Assembly (NCBI GenBank): GCA_964036315.1
Contig: OZ038517.1
Span: 47,700,237-47,764,236 of the forward strand
Direction: 5' to 3'
DNA: 64,000 nucleotides
Source of the DNA: Acanthosepion esculentum
Lineage: Eukaryota > Mollusca > Cephalopoda > Sepiida > Sepiidae
The notes beneath the pieces were generated by a model that searched no databases, was not told where the DNA came from, and saw nothing but the letters and a program-made list of their open reading frames with translations. Within the stretch, counting starts at the first letter, position 1. Every line of letters starts with the position of its first letter. Made by a program: the position numbers and the translations under genes. This document shows positions 55,255 to 64,000 of this stretch, in pieces.

Positions 55255-55525
55255 TAGACATTAGAAATCGGAGAGCAGATTTCGAATTCCTATCAAGCTT
55301 GTTACAGTCACTTATGCCAAATAAATACTCACGGGAAAGTTCAGAATCCGTCTCTTCTACCCCCAGATATGGATTAAATAGCAGTAATTTGGAAAAGTCA
55401 TTGTTATCTAAAAAAAATTAAGGAAATATTTACTCCCCCCCCCCCAAAAAAAAACAGAATTCAAATTATGTTTTCGCTTTGAATAACCCACAAGTGAATG
55501 ATAATCAATAAAAAATCATAAACTT
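55255..55525 (+). mobile_element. SINE-2 copy, diverged
   Basis: gagagcagatttcgaattcc (B box), gttacagtcacttatgcc, acccccagatatggattaaa, and a 3' end gctttgaataacccacaagt then gaatgataatc. Confidence 0.55.
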
Positions 55526-55800
55526 GTAGAATATAGATTTATATATGAATTAGTAGGTAGATATTGTGGGGGTAATCAGGTTCTGGTGTACTATGATCGC
55601 ATATGCAATCAATCATAGCGTCCCACTCCCAATAATCCCTATAGAAAAGAAATTGGTAAACGACACACTAGAAGGGCGTGTGAACTTTGTAGACATACCA
55701 CCACGACCCTCCCGTGGGCCGTGTAGGAGCCAACATGTTAAGATTGTAGTCATTGGGAAATCCTATTCTTGGAACTTACATCTCATCAACAAAATACAGT

Positions 55801-56125
55801 GGTTGGCTAGAATGCGCATAGCATGGTGAGGTGCCTGGCTACAATGCGCTAAGCATGGCGAGGTCTCTCGCTACAATACGCATAGTATGGTGAGGTGCCT
55901 GGCTACAATGCGCTAAGCATGGCGAGGTCTCTCGCTACAATACGCATAGCATGGTGAGGTGCCTGTCTGCAATGCGCTAAGCATGGCGAGGTCTTTCGCT
56001 ACAATACGCATAGCATGTTGAGGTGCCTGTCTGCAATGCGCTTAGCATGGCGAGGTCTCTCGCTACAATACGCATAGCATGGTGAGGTGCCTGTCTGCAA
56101 TGCGCTTAGCATGGCGAGTTCTCGC
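55801..56125. repeat. 64-bp repeat built of two 32-bp halves
   Basis: Five copies of gcatggtgaggtgcctggct acaatgcgctaa followed by gcatggcgaggtctctcgct acaatacgcata. The two halves are related, so this is a two-monomer higher-order repeat. Confidence 0.9.
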
Positions 56126-56129
56126 TGTG

Positions 56130-57335
56130 AAGATTAGAACTGGTGGAAATAATGAATGTAGTTCGTCTGAGGCCTTTCCTTTGAAATAGTGATGGAGCAG
56201 TCAGAAGGTTGTGGCATTTCATCTGCAAGTGAGGAGGTGTCGTAGGGTGGAAAATAATTTGTTGCCCACAAGAATGCGCAGACGCATTTTGGACTCTATT
56301 GAAAGTGAGGACTGGACAGCTCCTGTCCAAATATGACAGCAGACGTGAATTATCCTAACTTTGCACTGGTCATGATTATGGATGACGGACGGACACAAAA
56401 ATTCTGTTTCCCGAAATTATGGAAATTTATTTGACATTCATGGATCTGTGGTATCACGTGTACACTTGGAATTACTGATGGAAAGCATTACTGTCCTCTG
56501 TGGATAGTGTGATGGCTAACGAGTCCTTAATGATCATGGCTAGAGATGCCTGTCTGGAATTGTCTGCAGTAATCGATGAGGGCAATTTTTTTTTCACACT
56601 GTTGTTCATCCAGTACAAAGCCCAAGAGCCACTCAAGGTAGCGCGTTACAGAATGAGATTATTTTACCTACCGAAAAGGAGGTGGTAAGAATTGTTTATA
56701 TACATTCAATATCAGCAGACACATATGCAGCAAGTCAATCAGTGTCAATGAGATATGGAAACAGAAGACCCACCTGGGTGGCACTGTTGACACCGGATAC
56801 AGCGCCTCGCGTGGAATTCAGAAGACAGGTAACCTATAGCAGGGTTTGAATAGTCTCTGTCCCTGTCGTCTCAAGTTGAAAATAGGGGTCGGGTTAGGCG
56901 CAGATTCTCTGAGACAAGGCACCATACAAGCTGGTGGTGGTTTCATCTTGCTACTGGATGTGATCGCGTAGCATGGTTTGTGTTTGCTATCAACCAAAAC
57001 GCGTCATTGATTGGTGACTCCGATGTTAACCTGTTTACTGTCCTTGAGCCACACCAGAAAGTATCTGAGTCCAGTGCCATGCTCTGTCTTTACAAAAGTC
57101 AGATCAGATCAAAAAAATGAACTATTTCTGCCATGTATATACTTTTGACCGAATTCAAATGTCTATGCAGCCGTGTGGGTGATGAATTCCCACCCTACGA
57201 CACCTTTGTCACAGATGAAAAGACACTAGCATGTCGCTACTCCATTTTTTATCAAAAATATTCTGACATGTTACATTCCTTAGACGTTTACAGCTAAGTA
57301 TACAGGAACGAATCATTCTTATTCCCTTCATATTC
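56130..57335. other. no recognisable feature
   Basis: Less AT-rich than average. Short frames (for example 56500-56688 plus) show no domain I recognise. It may be old LINE sequence, since LINE-C follows directly. Confidence 0.35.
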
Positions 57336-57337
57336 CA

Positions 57338-57490
57338 TTGGTCAGGAGGAAGTTCTATTCAGACAACTTCTTTCCAAGAGCCGAGGCTTTATGTAGCATA
57401 CTCCCAAGAGGATGCTTCCCTGAATGCTGCAATCTTAACCCCTTCTTGTCCAGAGTTCATTATTATCTGTCTTATATATCCTCATCATCG
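57338..57490 (+). mobile_element. LINE-C reverse transcriptase C-terminus
   Basis: Encodes FYSDNFFPRAEALCSILPRG, CFPECCNLNPFLSRVHYYL and SYISS. The pattern FFPRxxxLWxxLPxxCFPxxYNLxxFKSRVxxYL is typical of the last part of non-LTR ORF2 proteins; the W is C here. It is distinct from LINE-A. Confidence 0.6.
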
Positions 57491-57739
57491 ACAATTCTTG
57501 CTTCCTCATCCTACACACATAAAACAGTCTCATTCATTTATGCTCTGCCTTGAATGCCTCACGAGTTTTTATTGTATGAACAGCAGCATAAAAAGATGCC
57601 ATTATTCGGAGTCTTCGTCTATCCCGACAGTGATGGGTGTTCCTGGAAGTTTATTTTTTAGATGCTATGGAATCAATAAAAGAGATTTTCTTTGGTACGG
57701 TTCATATATTTTGCCCAGCCTGTCTTGGTGGTTTGTTTT

Positions 57740-58290
57740 GTTTTATTGCATATCAACCTCAATGGGTTATTTAATGCCGACAAAATTTTTATTGCTGGTA
57801 ATATTTTTTTTTTTCAAAAATGTCTTGCTGGTAATTTTATTTCTAAATGTATAGCTGGTAATTTTCTAATATGTATAGCTGGTATTTTTATTTTTCAAAA
57901 ATATATTGTTGGTAATAATTTTTCTTTAAAAATTTATTGCTGGTAATAATTTTGCTACAAAGTATTTCTGGTATTAAAACGTATTTTTACATTTTAATAG
58001 TGTTTTGACCTCAGTTTTTTTTTGGGTGTGTGTGTGTGTGGGGGGGGGTAACTACTTGTACATAGCTGTGACCCCGACAAGTGGTACCAACCCGGGTTAG
58101 GGTGGACTCGGGAAGATCATGGGGGTTAACTATTTACCCATAGCTGGGACCCTAACAGATGCTATCATCCCGGGTCAGGGTGGACCTGGGAATGCCAGCA
58201 ATTAAGAGGTGATTCCACGCCCCTCAAAACCTCCCGAAAAGAGGCCCTCTTGTTAGGTTAGACGCAGTTCATCGTCTTACCCAGTCTCGG
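57740..58290 (-). mobile_element. SINE-4 copy
   Basis: Antisense: ttattgcatatcaacctcaa tgggttatttaatgccgaca at the 3' end, repeated ttattgctggtaat in the middle, then gttaactatttacccatagc, ccgggtcagggtggacctgg and acctcccgaaaagaggc. A (GT)n-G(n) run (58027-58050) and a duplicated aactacttgtacatagctgt segment enlarge it. Confidence 0.75.
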
Positions 58291-58309
58291 ATGTAGTCAT
58301 ACCTAAGAC

Positions 58310-58595
58310 GACAGCTTTCCTCGAGGAAGAAAGGGAGAAAAAACGGACTATCAACTTGAAGAAGACAGAATCAACATTGTTTATCAGTAAGAGAAAAATC
58401 CAAAGATGGGAGTTTGAAACAGGAGACGTCAGCATGAGTCAGGTGCAGGAGTTCAAATATCTCAGAGGCGTTTGAACACCGGATGGAAAATGCGCCGACG
58501 AGATCCGAACACGTATCGGACTAGCGGAAGAAGCATGACAGAAGCTAAGCAAAGGGTGGGGAGCTTTGTTAGAAACAAAGAAAAGAGTGCCAGTT
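58310..58595 (+). mobile_element. LINE-B reverse transcriptase fragment
   Basis: Translates with breaks to RWEFETGDVSMSQVQEFKYL, then TPDGKCADEIRTRIGLAEEA and KLSKGWGALLETKKRVP: the region after the YADD palm in L2/RTE-type endonuclease-reverse transcriptases. Confidence 0.65.
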
Positions 58596-58765
58596 TGCTA
58601 GAAATTTATTCAACTTTTTAGCAAGAAAAAAAAAAATCTCGAGTTGATGTCAAAAATTGCTGCAAACCATTGTTGATTTATTCAAGATGGGATGATCCAT
58701 TATGACAGGTCTCTAATTCGTATTTAGATACATTGGATTTATTTAATTTTTCTCTAGTTTAAGTG

Positions 58766-59224
58766 CGTCCTGGGTTAAGACGATAAACTACGTCCAACAG
58801 CAAGGCCTCTCCTCAGGAGGTTTTGAGGAGCGTGGAACCACCTCTTAATTGCTGGCGTTCCCAGGTCCACCCTGACCCGGGATGATAGCACCTGTTAGGG
58901 TCCCAGCTATGGGCAAATAGTTAACCCCCAAACTAGGGTCGAAAACACTATGAAAGTTTTAAAATAGCTTTTAATACCAGAAATACTTTGTAAAAAAATT
59001 ATTACCAGTAATACATTTTTGAAAAAAAAAAATATTACCAGCAATAAATCTTTGAAAAGCAAATATTACCAGCAAAGGAAAATTATTACCATAAAATTTT
59101 TTTGAAGGAAAAAAATATTACCATAAATAAATTTTCTGAAAAAATATTGCCAACAATGAAAATTTTGTCGGCATTAAATAACCCATTGAGGTTGATAAGC
59201 CGTAAAACAAACCAAACCAAACCA
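58766..59224 (+). mobile_element. SINE-4, complete copy with target site duplication
   Basis: Inserted into repeat H and flanked by identical 13-bp tctagtttaagtg (58753-58765 and 59225-59237). It starts cgtcctgggttaagacgata and ends gttgataagccgtaaaacaa accaaaccaaacca, defining the 459-bp element. 3' aaacc repeats and long target duplication indicate LINE-mediated insertion. It has no clear tRNA-like boxes. Confidence 0.88.
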
Positions 59225-59570
59225 TCTAGTTTAAGTGTTCACCTATATTGCATATGACCCATTAGTTTACATAATTAGATTACAATAAAATGTGTATTTT
59301 ATATGAATAAAACCTTCTGAAAAATGAAATGTAGTAGAGGGGGGGGCATATCATAGATTCAGGGTGGGGTCACCAGACCCTTGCACCGGCTCTGAATAGA
59401 TATATTATTTTCTGATTTCAACTATTATATTCTCCGACGAATAGCATTATTGCAAGTATCTTATAATGATTTAGCGTAGATATGGCACAAGGTCGAAAGT
59501 ATGGGGCACCCAGTTAGGATCGAACTCACTATTCAGCCGTAATTGATCTAGCGAGACAAGCTTACGTCAC

Positions 59571-59945
59571 TATGGATTTCGTTAATCGGACTGACTTCCT
59601 CATCTTGGTTGCTTTCCTCACAACGTTTCGGCCGTCTGATCCTCCGGCCTTCTTCAGGTGCATCTCGAACTCGGGAACCGTCGGTCTGGAGTTTCGAACC
59701 CAACCCTTTATTGGTACGGGGGTACCATGTTCTCGTTCCATTTAAGGCCATCGCTGCTGCTACTACTGCTTGACGCCATCGTTGCTGCAGCTGTTGCTTC
59801 TATTATCGTTGTCACCGCTCTTGTTTGTCGCTGCCACTGTCTTTGCTCAGGATTGAACTCAGAACATCGGGAGAACTTGCAATCACTGTTCCAACGTCCT
59901 AGTCGCCTCGGCCATGTGTCATGTTTCTCGTGAGTGAACATTGGA
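59571..59945 (-). mobile_element. R1-type element
   Basis: The minus strand carries the hairpin module at 59657-59621 (ctgaagaaggccggagg...gacggccgaaacgttgtg). To the right are a gggttcgaaact-type segment and a trinucleotide-rich stretch (59740-59830, ctgctgctactactgc). A tRNA-like head with ggattgaactcagaacatcg (59850-59870) lies at the right side. Confidence 0.5.
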
Positions 59946-60905
59946 TAGATTTTCTTGTTAAATTGTACACCTGTATTGCACATGATCCATTATTCTACAT
60001 AATTAAGTATTTGTATTTTATAGTATAGACAATTACTAAGCTTACGTCACGTCGGAGTGCCCGGGAATGTTATATTATGACAGGTCTCTAATTTGCATTT
60101 AGATACATTGCATTTATTTTCAATTTTTCTACTTGAATTGTTCACCTATATTGCATATGATCCATTATTGTACGTAATTAGGTTATAATAAAATTTGTAT
60201 TTTATATGAATAAAACCTTATGAAAAATGAAATGGAGTAGAGGGGGGGCGTATCATAGATTCGGGGTGGGGACATCAGACCCTTGTACCGGCACTGAATA
60301 GATATATTATTTTCTGAATTCAAACTTTTATATTCTTCCACGAATAGCATTATTGTTATTATCTTATAGCGATTTACTAAGCGTAGGTATGGCACAAGGC
60401 CAAGAGTATAGGACACCCAGTGAGGATCGAACTCACTATTCAGTCATAATTAATCTAGCGAGACAAGCTTACATCACATCAGAGTGCACTGGAATGATCT
60501 GTTATGACTTTTCTCTAATTTCTATTTAAATACATTGTATTTATTTTCAATTTTTCTTGTTAAATTGTACACCTGTATTGCACATGATCCATTATTCTAC
60601 ATAATTAAGTATTTGTATTTTATATGGACACTACCTTATGGAAATTGATCTGTAGTAGAGTGGGGGGGCCCATATCATAGATTCGTGGTGGGGCATGAGA
60701 CTCTTGCAGTGAACCTCTTCCACTGAGTTAGTCTACATGACACAAGTATTGAACTCACAAATACTATGTGACCAAATTCGTGACCGGAAGTTTTAATCCC
60801 TTAGGCTAAACCTTGTGGTAATAACATCACAGACGGTGACAGCAGTGACGGTGAAAAATGTGAAAAATTATCCAATGTTCACTCACGAGAAATAAACTAA
60901 TAAAA

Positions 60906-61258
60906 CAGGGTGGTCTGAGAGTCTCGTTACCCCGACCAAAAAGTAATGAGAACAACAAGTATTACAGTGATAAAAAGCACATATACTGGATTCAGTTTAT
61001 TCACTTTTATTGACGCTGTCACACATTAAGAAGATCTGTATGAACGCCACCATTTTCGTGTCAGCCATCTTAAAATAGAAAATTATATTATGGAGGTGCA
61101 ACAAGATTTGCGGACCACACTCTATCTATTTATCTATCTTCCAGTGTATTCCTTATCTATTTATCTATACTTCAGTCTATTCATATTCTACAAAGATTTC
61201 GTGTCACAAAGCACATTCACTGGATTCAAGGGGGTGACACGACTTTCGGACCACTCTG
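60906..61258. mobile_element. MITE with 28-bp inverted ends
   Basis: Left cagggtggtctgagagtctc gttacccc, right ggggtgacacgactttcgga ccactctg followed by ta. About seven differences between the ends. A third partial end (gcggaccacactcta, 61113-61127) inside suggests a nested or rearranged copy. No coding. Confidence 0.65.
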
Positions 61259-61277
61259 TACAATTGAAAATACGTCC

Positions 61278-61336
61278 TGGCCTGAAATAAGCAACAAAGC
61301 GTTGATAAACTGTGAAAAAACAATTCAATCAATCAT
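61278..61336 (+). mobile_element. SINE-2-type 3' end fragment
   Basis: ggcctgaaataagcaacaaa gcgttgataaactgtg then aattcaatcaatcat. Only the tail common to several SINE families is present, next to the MITE. Confidence 0.55.
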
Positions 61337-61339
61337 CCT

Positions 61340-61949
61340 TGTGAATGACGGTTGCAAATTTCCTTGAGTAATATTAGGGGATGCCGAAAAGTTCCGAGCC
61401 TGTCCCAATTCCTGAAATCTAAAGAATATCGGAATTTGTATGTTTTAGATTCCTTTTTCAGTCATGTGGAGCAATTTCCAGCGTAATATATATTTTCGTA
61501 TCATAGAATTTTTAATAAGGAGGTGATGGTGTGAAATGGTACCTTCTATTCCACAAAATCTTTGTTCATAGCCTCATTATTCAGTCATCAAATCCTTTTC
61601 TCTGGTTTAATTGATATTATGCAAAATGTCAGCTAAAAAGTGTATAATAATAGATTAGTCTTATGGCAAAGTTTTCCAGCATCTTATTTGAAAAAAAATC
61701 GTTCGTATCATCGCTAGTTAGACATTTTAGATTTTATCTAAACTTATTCAATCATCTCGTCAAATGAAGTATTCTGTACTGTCCAATTTGAAAGATTGCT
61801 AGAATCAGTTAAAAGCAAATTTTAAGTAAAAAAACTGTAAAGTTTAAATCATCAAATTTCACTTTTAAATGCAAGAGTTTCTCTGGGTCCTTCCCAAATG
61901 TCTTTCAGTAATACAAGCGGATGATGAAAAGTTCTGTCTGACCGAATAC
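61340..61949. other. no recognisable feature, one possible mariner-type end
   Basis: attaggggatgccgaaaagt tccgagcctg (61369-61402) looks like a transposon terminus, but I found no partner. The remainder is AT-rich without supported elements. Confidence 0.35.
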
Positions 61950-63430
61950 AAAAAACAAAAAAAATCAGCAAATGTCAGACTTTTTTTTATAAAATCATTC
62001 TTGGATTATTATGTGAAACGCAGTACCGAGATCCGAACACGCGTTGGACTAGCGAAAGAAGCATTCCAAAAGCTAATACAGGTGATGAGAAACGGAACCA
62101 TTATATTCTAAACAAAGAAAAGAGGGTTGGATTGCTATGTGATATACGGCACCGACATCCGAACACGCATTGGAGTAGCGAAAGAAGCATTCCAAAAGCT
62201 AATCCAGGTGACGAGAAACGGAAACATTTCGTTGTAAACAAAGAGGGTGTATTGCTATCCGATCAGAACACGCTTTGGACTAGCAAAAGAATCATTGCAA
62301 AAGCTAAACAAGCTGTTGAGAAACAGAAAGAAATCTCTTTAGAATCAAAGTAAAGAGTGTTGGCTTGCTATGTGATCTCCATCCTCTTATTTGTTCGTGA
62401 ATGCTGGACAATTTTGGTCGGGTCAAGAAATTTCCAGAATACTGTGGCCCGAAGTGGGAGGATTTTGCTGTTACTCGTCAGAAATAATTTCGAATATAAA
62501 CTGCATTCTTCGTATATATTTATTTTGCAGCAGACTAGCGCTCACAAAAAAAAGAAACATTTTTTTATTTATTCTGAACTCAGGAAACATTTATCTTTTC
62601 GTATATATAAAAAATAGAATACCAAAATATAAAAAAAAATCTAGAGACAAAATCATCTTGCATTAATGCTTGAGAACAATACATTGGTGAATTCCATGGT
62701 GATTTATCGAAATGTCAAGTGTAAGTCATATTGTTCTCCATTGAACTCTGCACCAAATCGTTTCACTTAGCTAAAAAAGAAAAAAAAGAAAGCTAAAACT
62801 GTCGAACTTCTATGCAATATCAATCCTCTTGTGATACGAGATGACCAGCAAACTAAAGGAATGCGTGAAGAAAGGACTAAACATCCATTGTAAGAAGTCA
62901 GAATGTATGTTTGTCGGCAAAAGGAATAACCCAAGATGCAAGCTACGAATTTGAAACGTCAAAATCCAGCAAGTACAGCAATTTAAATGCCTGAGACGTG
63001 ATTTGATTGATGACTGAAAAGGTGGCACCGAAATCCGAACTCGCACTGGAATAGCTAAAAGTACCCTCCAAAAGTTAAGCAAAGTATGAAAAAAAAAACA
63101 GGAAAATCTTGTTAAACGCAATGAAAAGAGTGCCGAATTGCTATGTAATATCGATCTTCCTATTGAGGAATGCTGGCCAATTTCTTCGCAGATGAAGAGA
63201 AGACTTGAATCAATAGAAACACAGAAAACATTGCTGAACTGCTATGCACTGTCAATCTTCCTATATGGCGGTGAATACTGAACAATTTCCTCACAGATGA
63301 ACAGGAGATAGAAACGAAGAAAACTTTGAAGAACTGCTATGCAATATCAATCCTCCTATAATGACAGTGAATTCCGGACAATTTCCTCGCCTATGAAGAC
63401 GAGATTTAAAGCAACGGAATTGGTGTTTGG
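61950..63430 (+). mobile_element. LINE-B fragments, tandemly duplicated
   Basis: A segment encoding TEIRTRVGLAKEAFQKL and a following RVLACYVISIL region occurs three times about 120 bp apart (62023, 62145, 62262). It then continues to FVRECWTILVG (62400), and further degraded copies appear at 63026-63190 (GTEIRTRTGIAKSTLQKLSK; SQMKRRLE), 63240-63305 and 63330-63410. Every copy has frame breaks. Confidence 0.65.
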
Positions 63431-63534
63431 ACAGAAGGGTGTTGACGTACTCAGAATTATAACTCATATTTATTCGGCATCTACAGTTAGGCGATCAAAA
63501 GAAAACTAGAACTCCGACTATGATTTATTATTGA

Positions 63535-63625
63535 CGGATGCACTCTTACCGAATTTAGATACGCAGATGACACATGGTATACCCCCAAAAAGAAAGTTGC
63601 CGGGTCTCTAGAACAAGTTAGTGTG
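63535..63625 (+). mobile_element. LINE-B palm fragment (YADDT)
   Basis: Translates to LTEFRYADDTWYTPKKKVAG, then SLEQV. YADDT is the catalytic box of the reverse transcriptase. It lies downstream of the thumb-region copies, the reverse of the natural order, so this block is rearranged. Confidence 0.6.
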
Positions 63626-63639
63626 GGAAAGCAGGAAAT

Positions 63640-63985
63640 TCATAGACAGATGTCCTCAAGGACACATGGCACAGTGTATAAAGGCGTTAGTTAGATCCAG
63701 TGACAGGGCCCAAAGAGTGTGAGTTCAATACCTGACTAAGGCTGTGGGGAACTTGGAGAGGGGATTTAACACGAGGTAACTGATAACTGACATCTATTAG
63801 ACATGGCACGTGAAACTAGAACAGTCTACCCCAGTGAGCGAAATAAAGGGTTCAGTTCGACAGTTTGACACCTGAAGAAGGCCGGAGCGTACAACGGCCG
63901 AAACGTTGTGATAAATATGACAACAAAGATGAGGACAGTAGTCCGAATAATGTAAATAGTGTACATAGCAAGAAACACGAACTAA
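63640..63985 (+). mobile_element. R1 element, best-preserved copy
   Basis: A tRNA-like segment (aaggcgttagttagatccag; B-box-like gtgagttcaatacc, 63660-63745), gtgaaactagaacagtctac, the hairpin module 63872-63908 (ctgaagaaggccggagcg, tacaacggccgaaacgttgt) and the tail gacaacaaagatgaggacag then aaatagtgtacatag. This order suggests that R1 is a tRNA-headed SINE with a structured middle. Confidence 0.6.
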
Positions 63986-64000
63986 CTACCAGTTGTAAGA

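Larger units (their letters stand above)
58600..60830. repeat. repeat H array, second block
   Basis: Copies of the roughly 430-bp repeat H at 58610-58765 continuing at 59225-59400 (split by a SINE-4), 59945-60300 and 60480-60770, with SINE-1 heads (gatcgaactcactattcag) at 59470-59570 and 60370-60475. The order parallels 25740-26520. Confidence 0.7.

Noticed and set aside
61369..61402. Mariner-type terminus attaggggatgccgaaaagt
   Set aside because: No matching inverted end found within 2 kb; could be chance.

Overview
This is eukaryotic, AT-rich and almost entirely repetitive DNA. I found no convincing multi-exon host gene, no rRNA locus, no functional tRNA and no CRISPR. The only plausible host coding sequence is a short terminal-exon-like stretch at 251-335. 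The mix of very long TA tracts, tRNA-derived SINEs in large numbers, 5'-truncated LINE tails, Tc1/mariner relics and hammerhead-bearing retroelements points to an invertebrate with a large genome. A coleoid cephalopod (octopus, squid or cuttlefish) or a related mollusc is my best guess, but that is inference and not proven here.

Families named for this window: LINE-A is a jockey/CR1-like non-LTR element, mostly as 3' tails ending in a short gatt-A(n) tail. LINE-B is a second non-LTR element whose reverse transcriptase has a YADDT box. LINE-C and LINE-D are fragments of two more, LINE-D with a zf-RVT-like C-terminus. SINE-1 has a tRNA-like head (antisense ggcacccagtgaggatc) and a conserved gccttgtgccac segment. 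SINE-2 has a tRNA-like head with a gagttcaaattcc B box. SINE-3 has a gtttcgatccc B box. SINE-4 starts cgtcctgggtatgacg and ends in aaacc repeats. R1 is a retroelement-like repeat with a ctgaagaaggcc...ggccgaaacg hairpin.

Layout. 1-9500: candidate exon, LINE-A tails, a Tc1-like MITE, a tandem SINE-1 array, a Helitron-like element and a foldback element. 9500-20000: SINE-2, a 78/81-bp satellite, SINE-4, and a TA-rich block with a tRNA-like plus hammerhead ribozyme unit at 13645-13830, then foldback elements with hammerhead-like hairpins and a 59-bp satellite. 20000-30400: a Tigger-like MITE with an internal 87-bp array, a Penelope-like ORF remnant, a solo LTR with a 5-bp target duplication, LINE-A reverse transcriptase pieces and a roughly 430-bp repeat array. 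30400-35100: a 5S-tRNA chimeric SINE, the longest LINE-A copy with an 84-bp VNTR, and a GATA array. 35100-42400: a decayed Tc1/mariner transposase, two large microsatellite fields, a 32/34-bp satellite and SINE-3. 42400-48600: LINE pieces, one nearly complete mariner (44627-45916) whose transposase has a single frameshift, a 19-bp satellite and R1 repeats. 48600-64000: SINE-4 copies, a 93-bp perfect hairpin, more 430-bp repeats, MITEs and tandemly duplicated LINE-B fragments.

Nothing here forms an operon or a working pathway. The biology is transposition and repeat amplification: pol III-type SINEs that appear to share a 3' end, LINEs that could have mobilised them, DNA transposons with deletion derivatives, self-cleaving-ribozyme-like hairpins in several families, and satellites that can in some cases be traced to transposon segments. 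The most notable items are the tRNA-like/hammerhead unit, the recurrent hammerhead-like hairpins, the 5S-tRNA chimera, and TA tracts that sit at the centres of palindromes.
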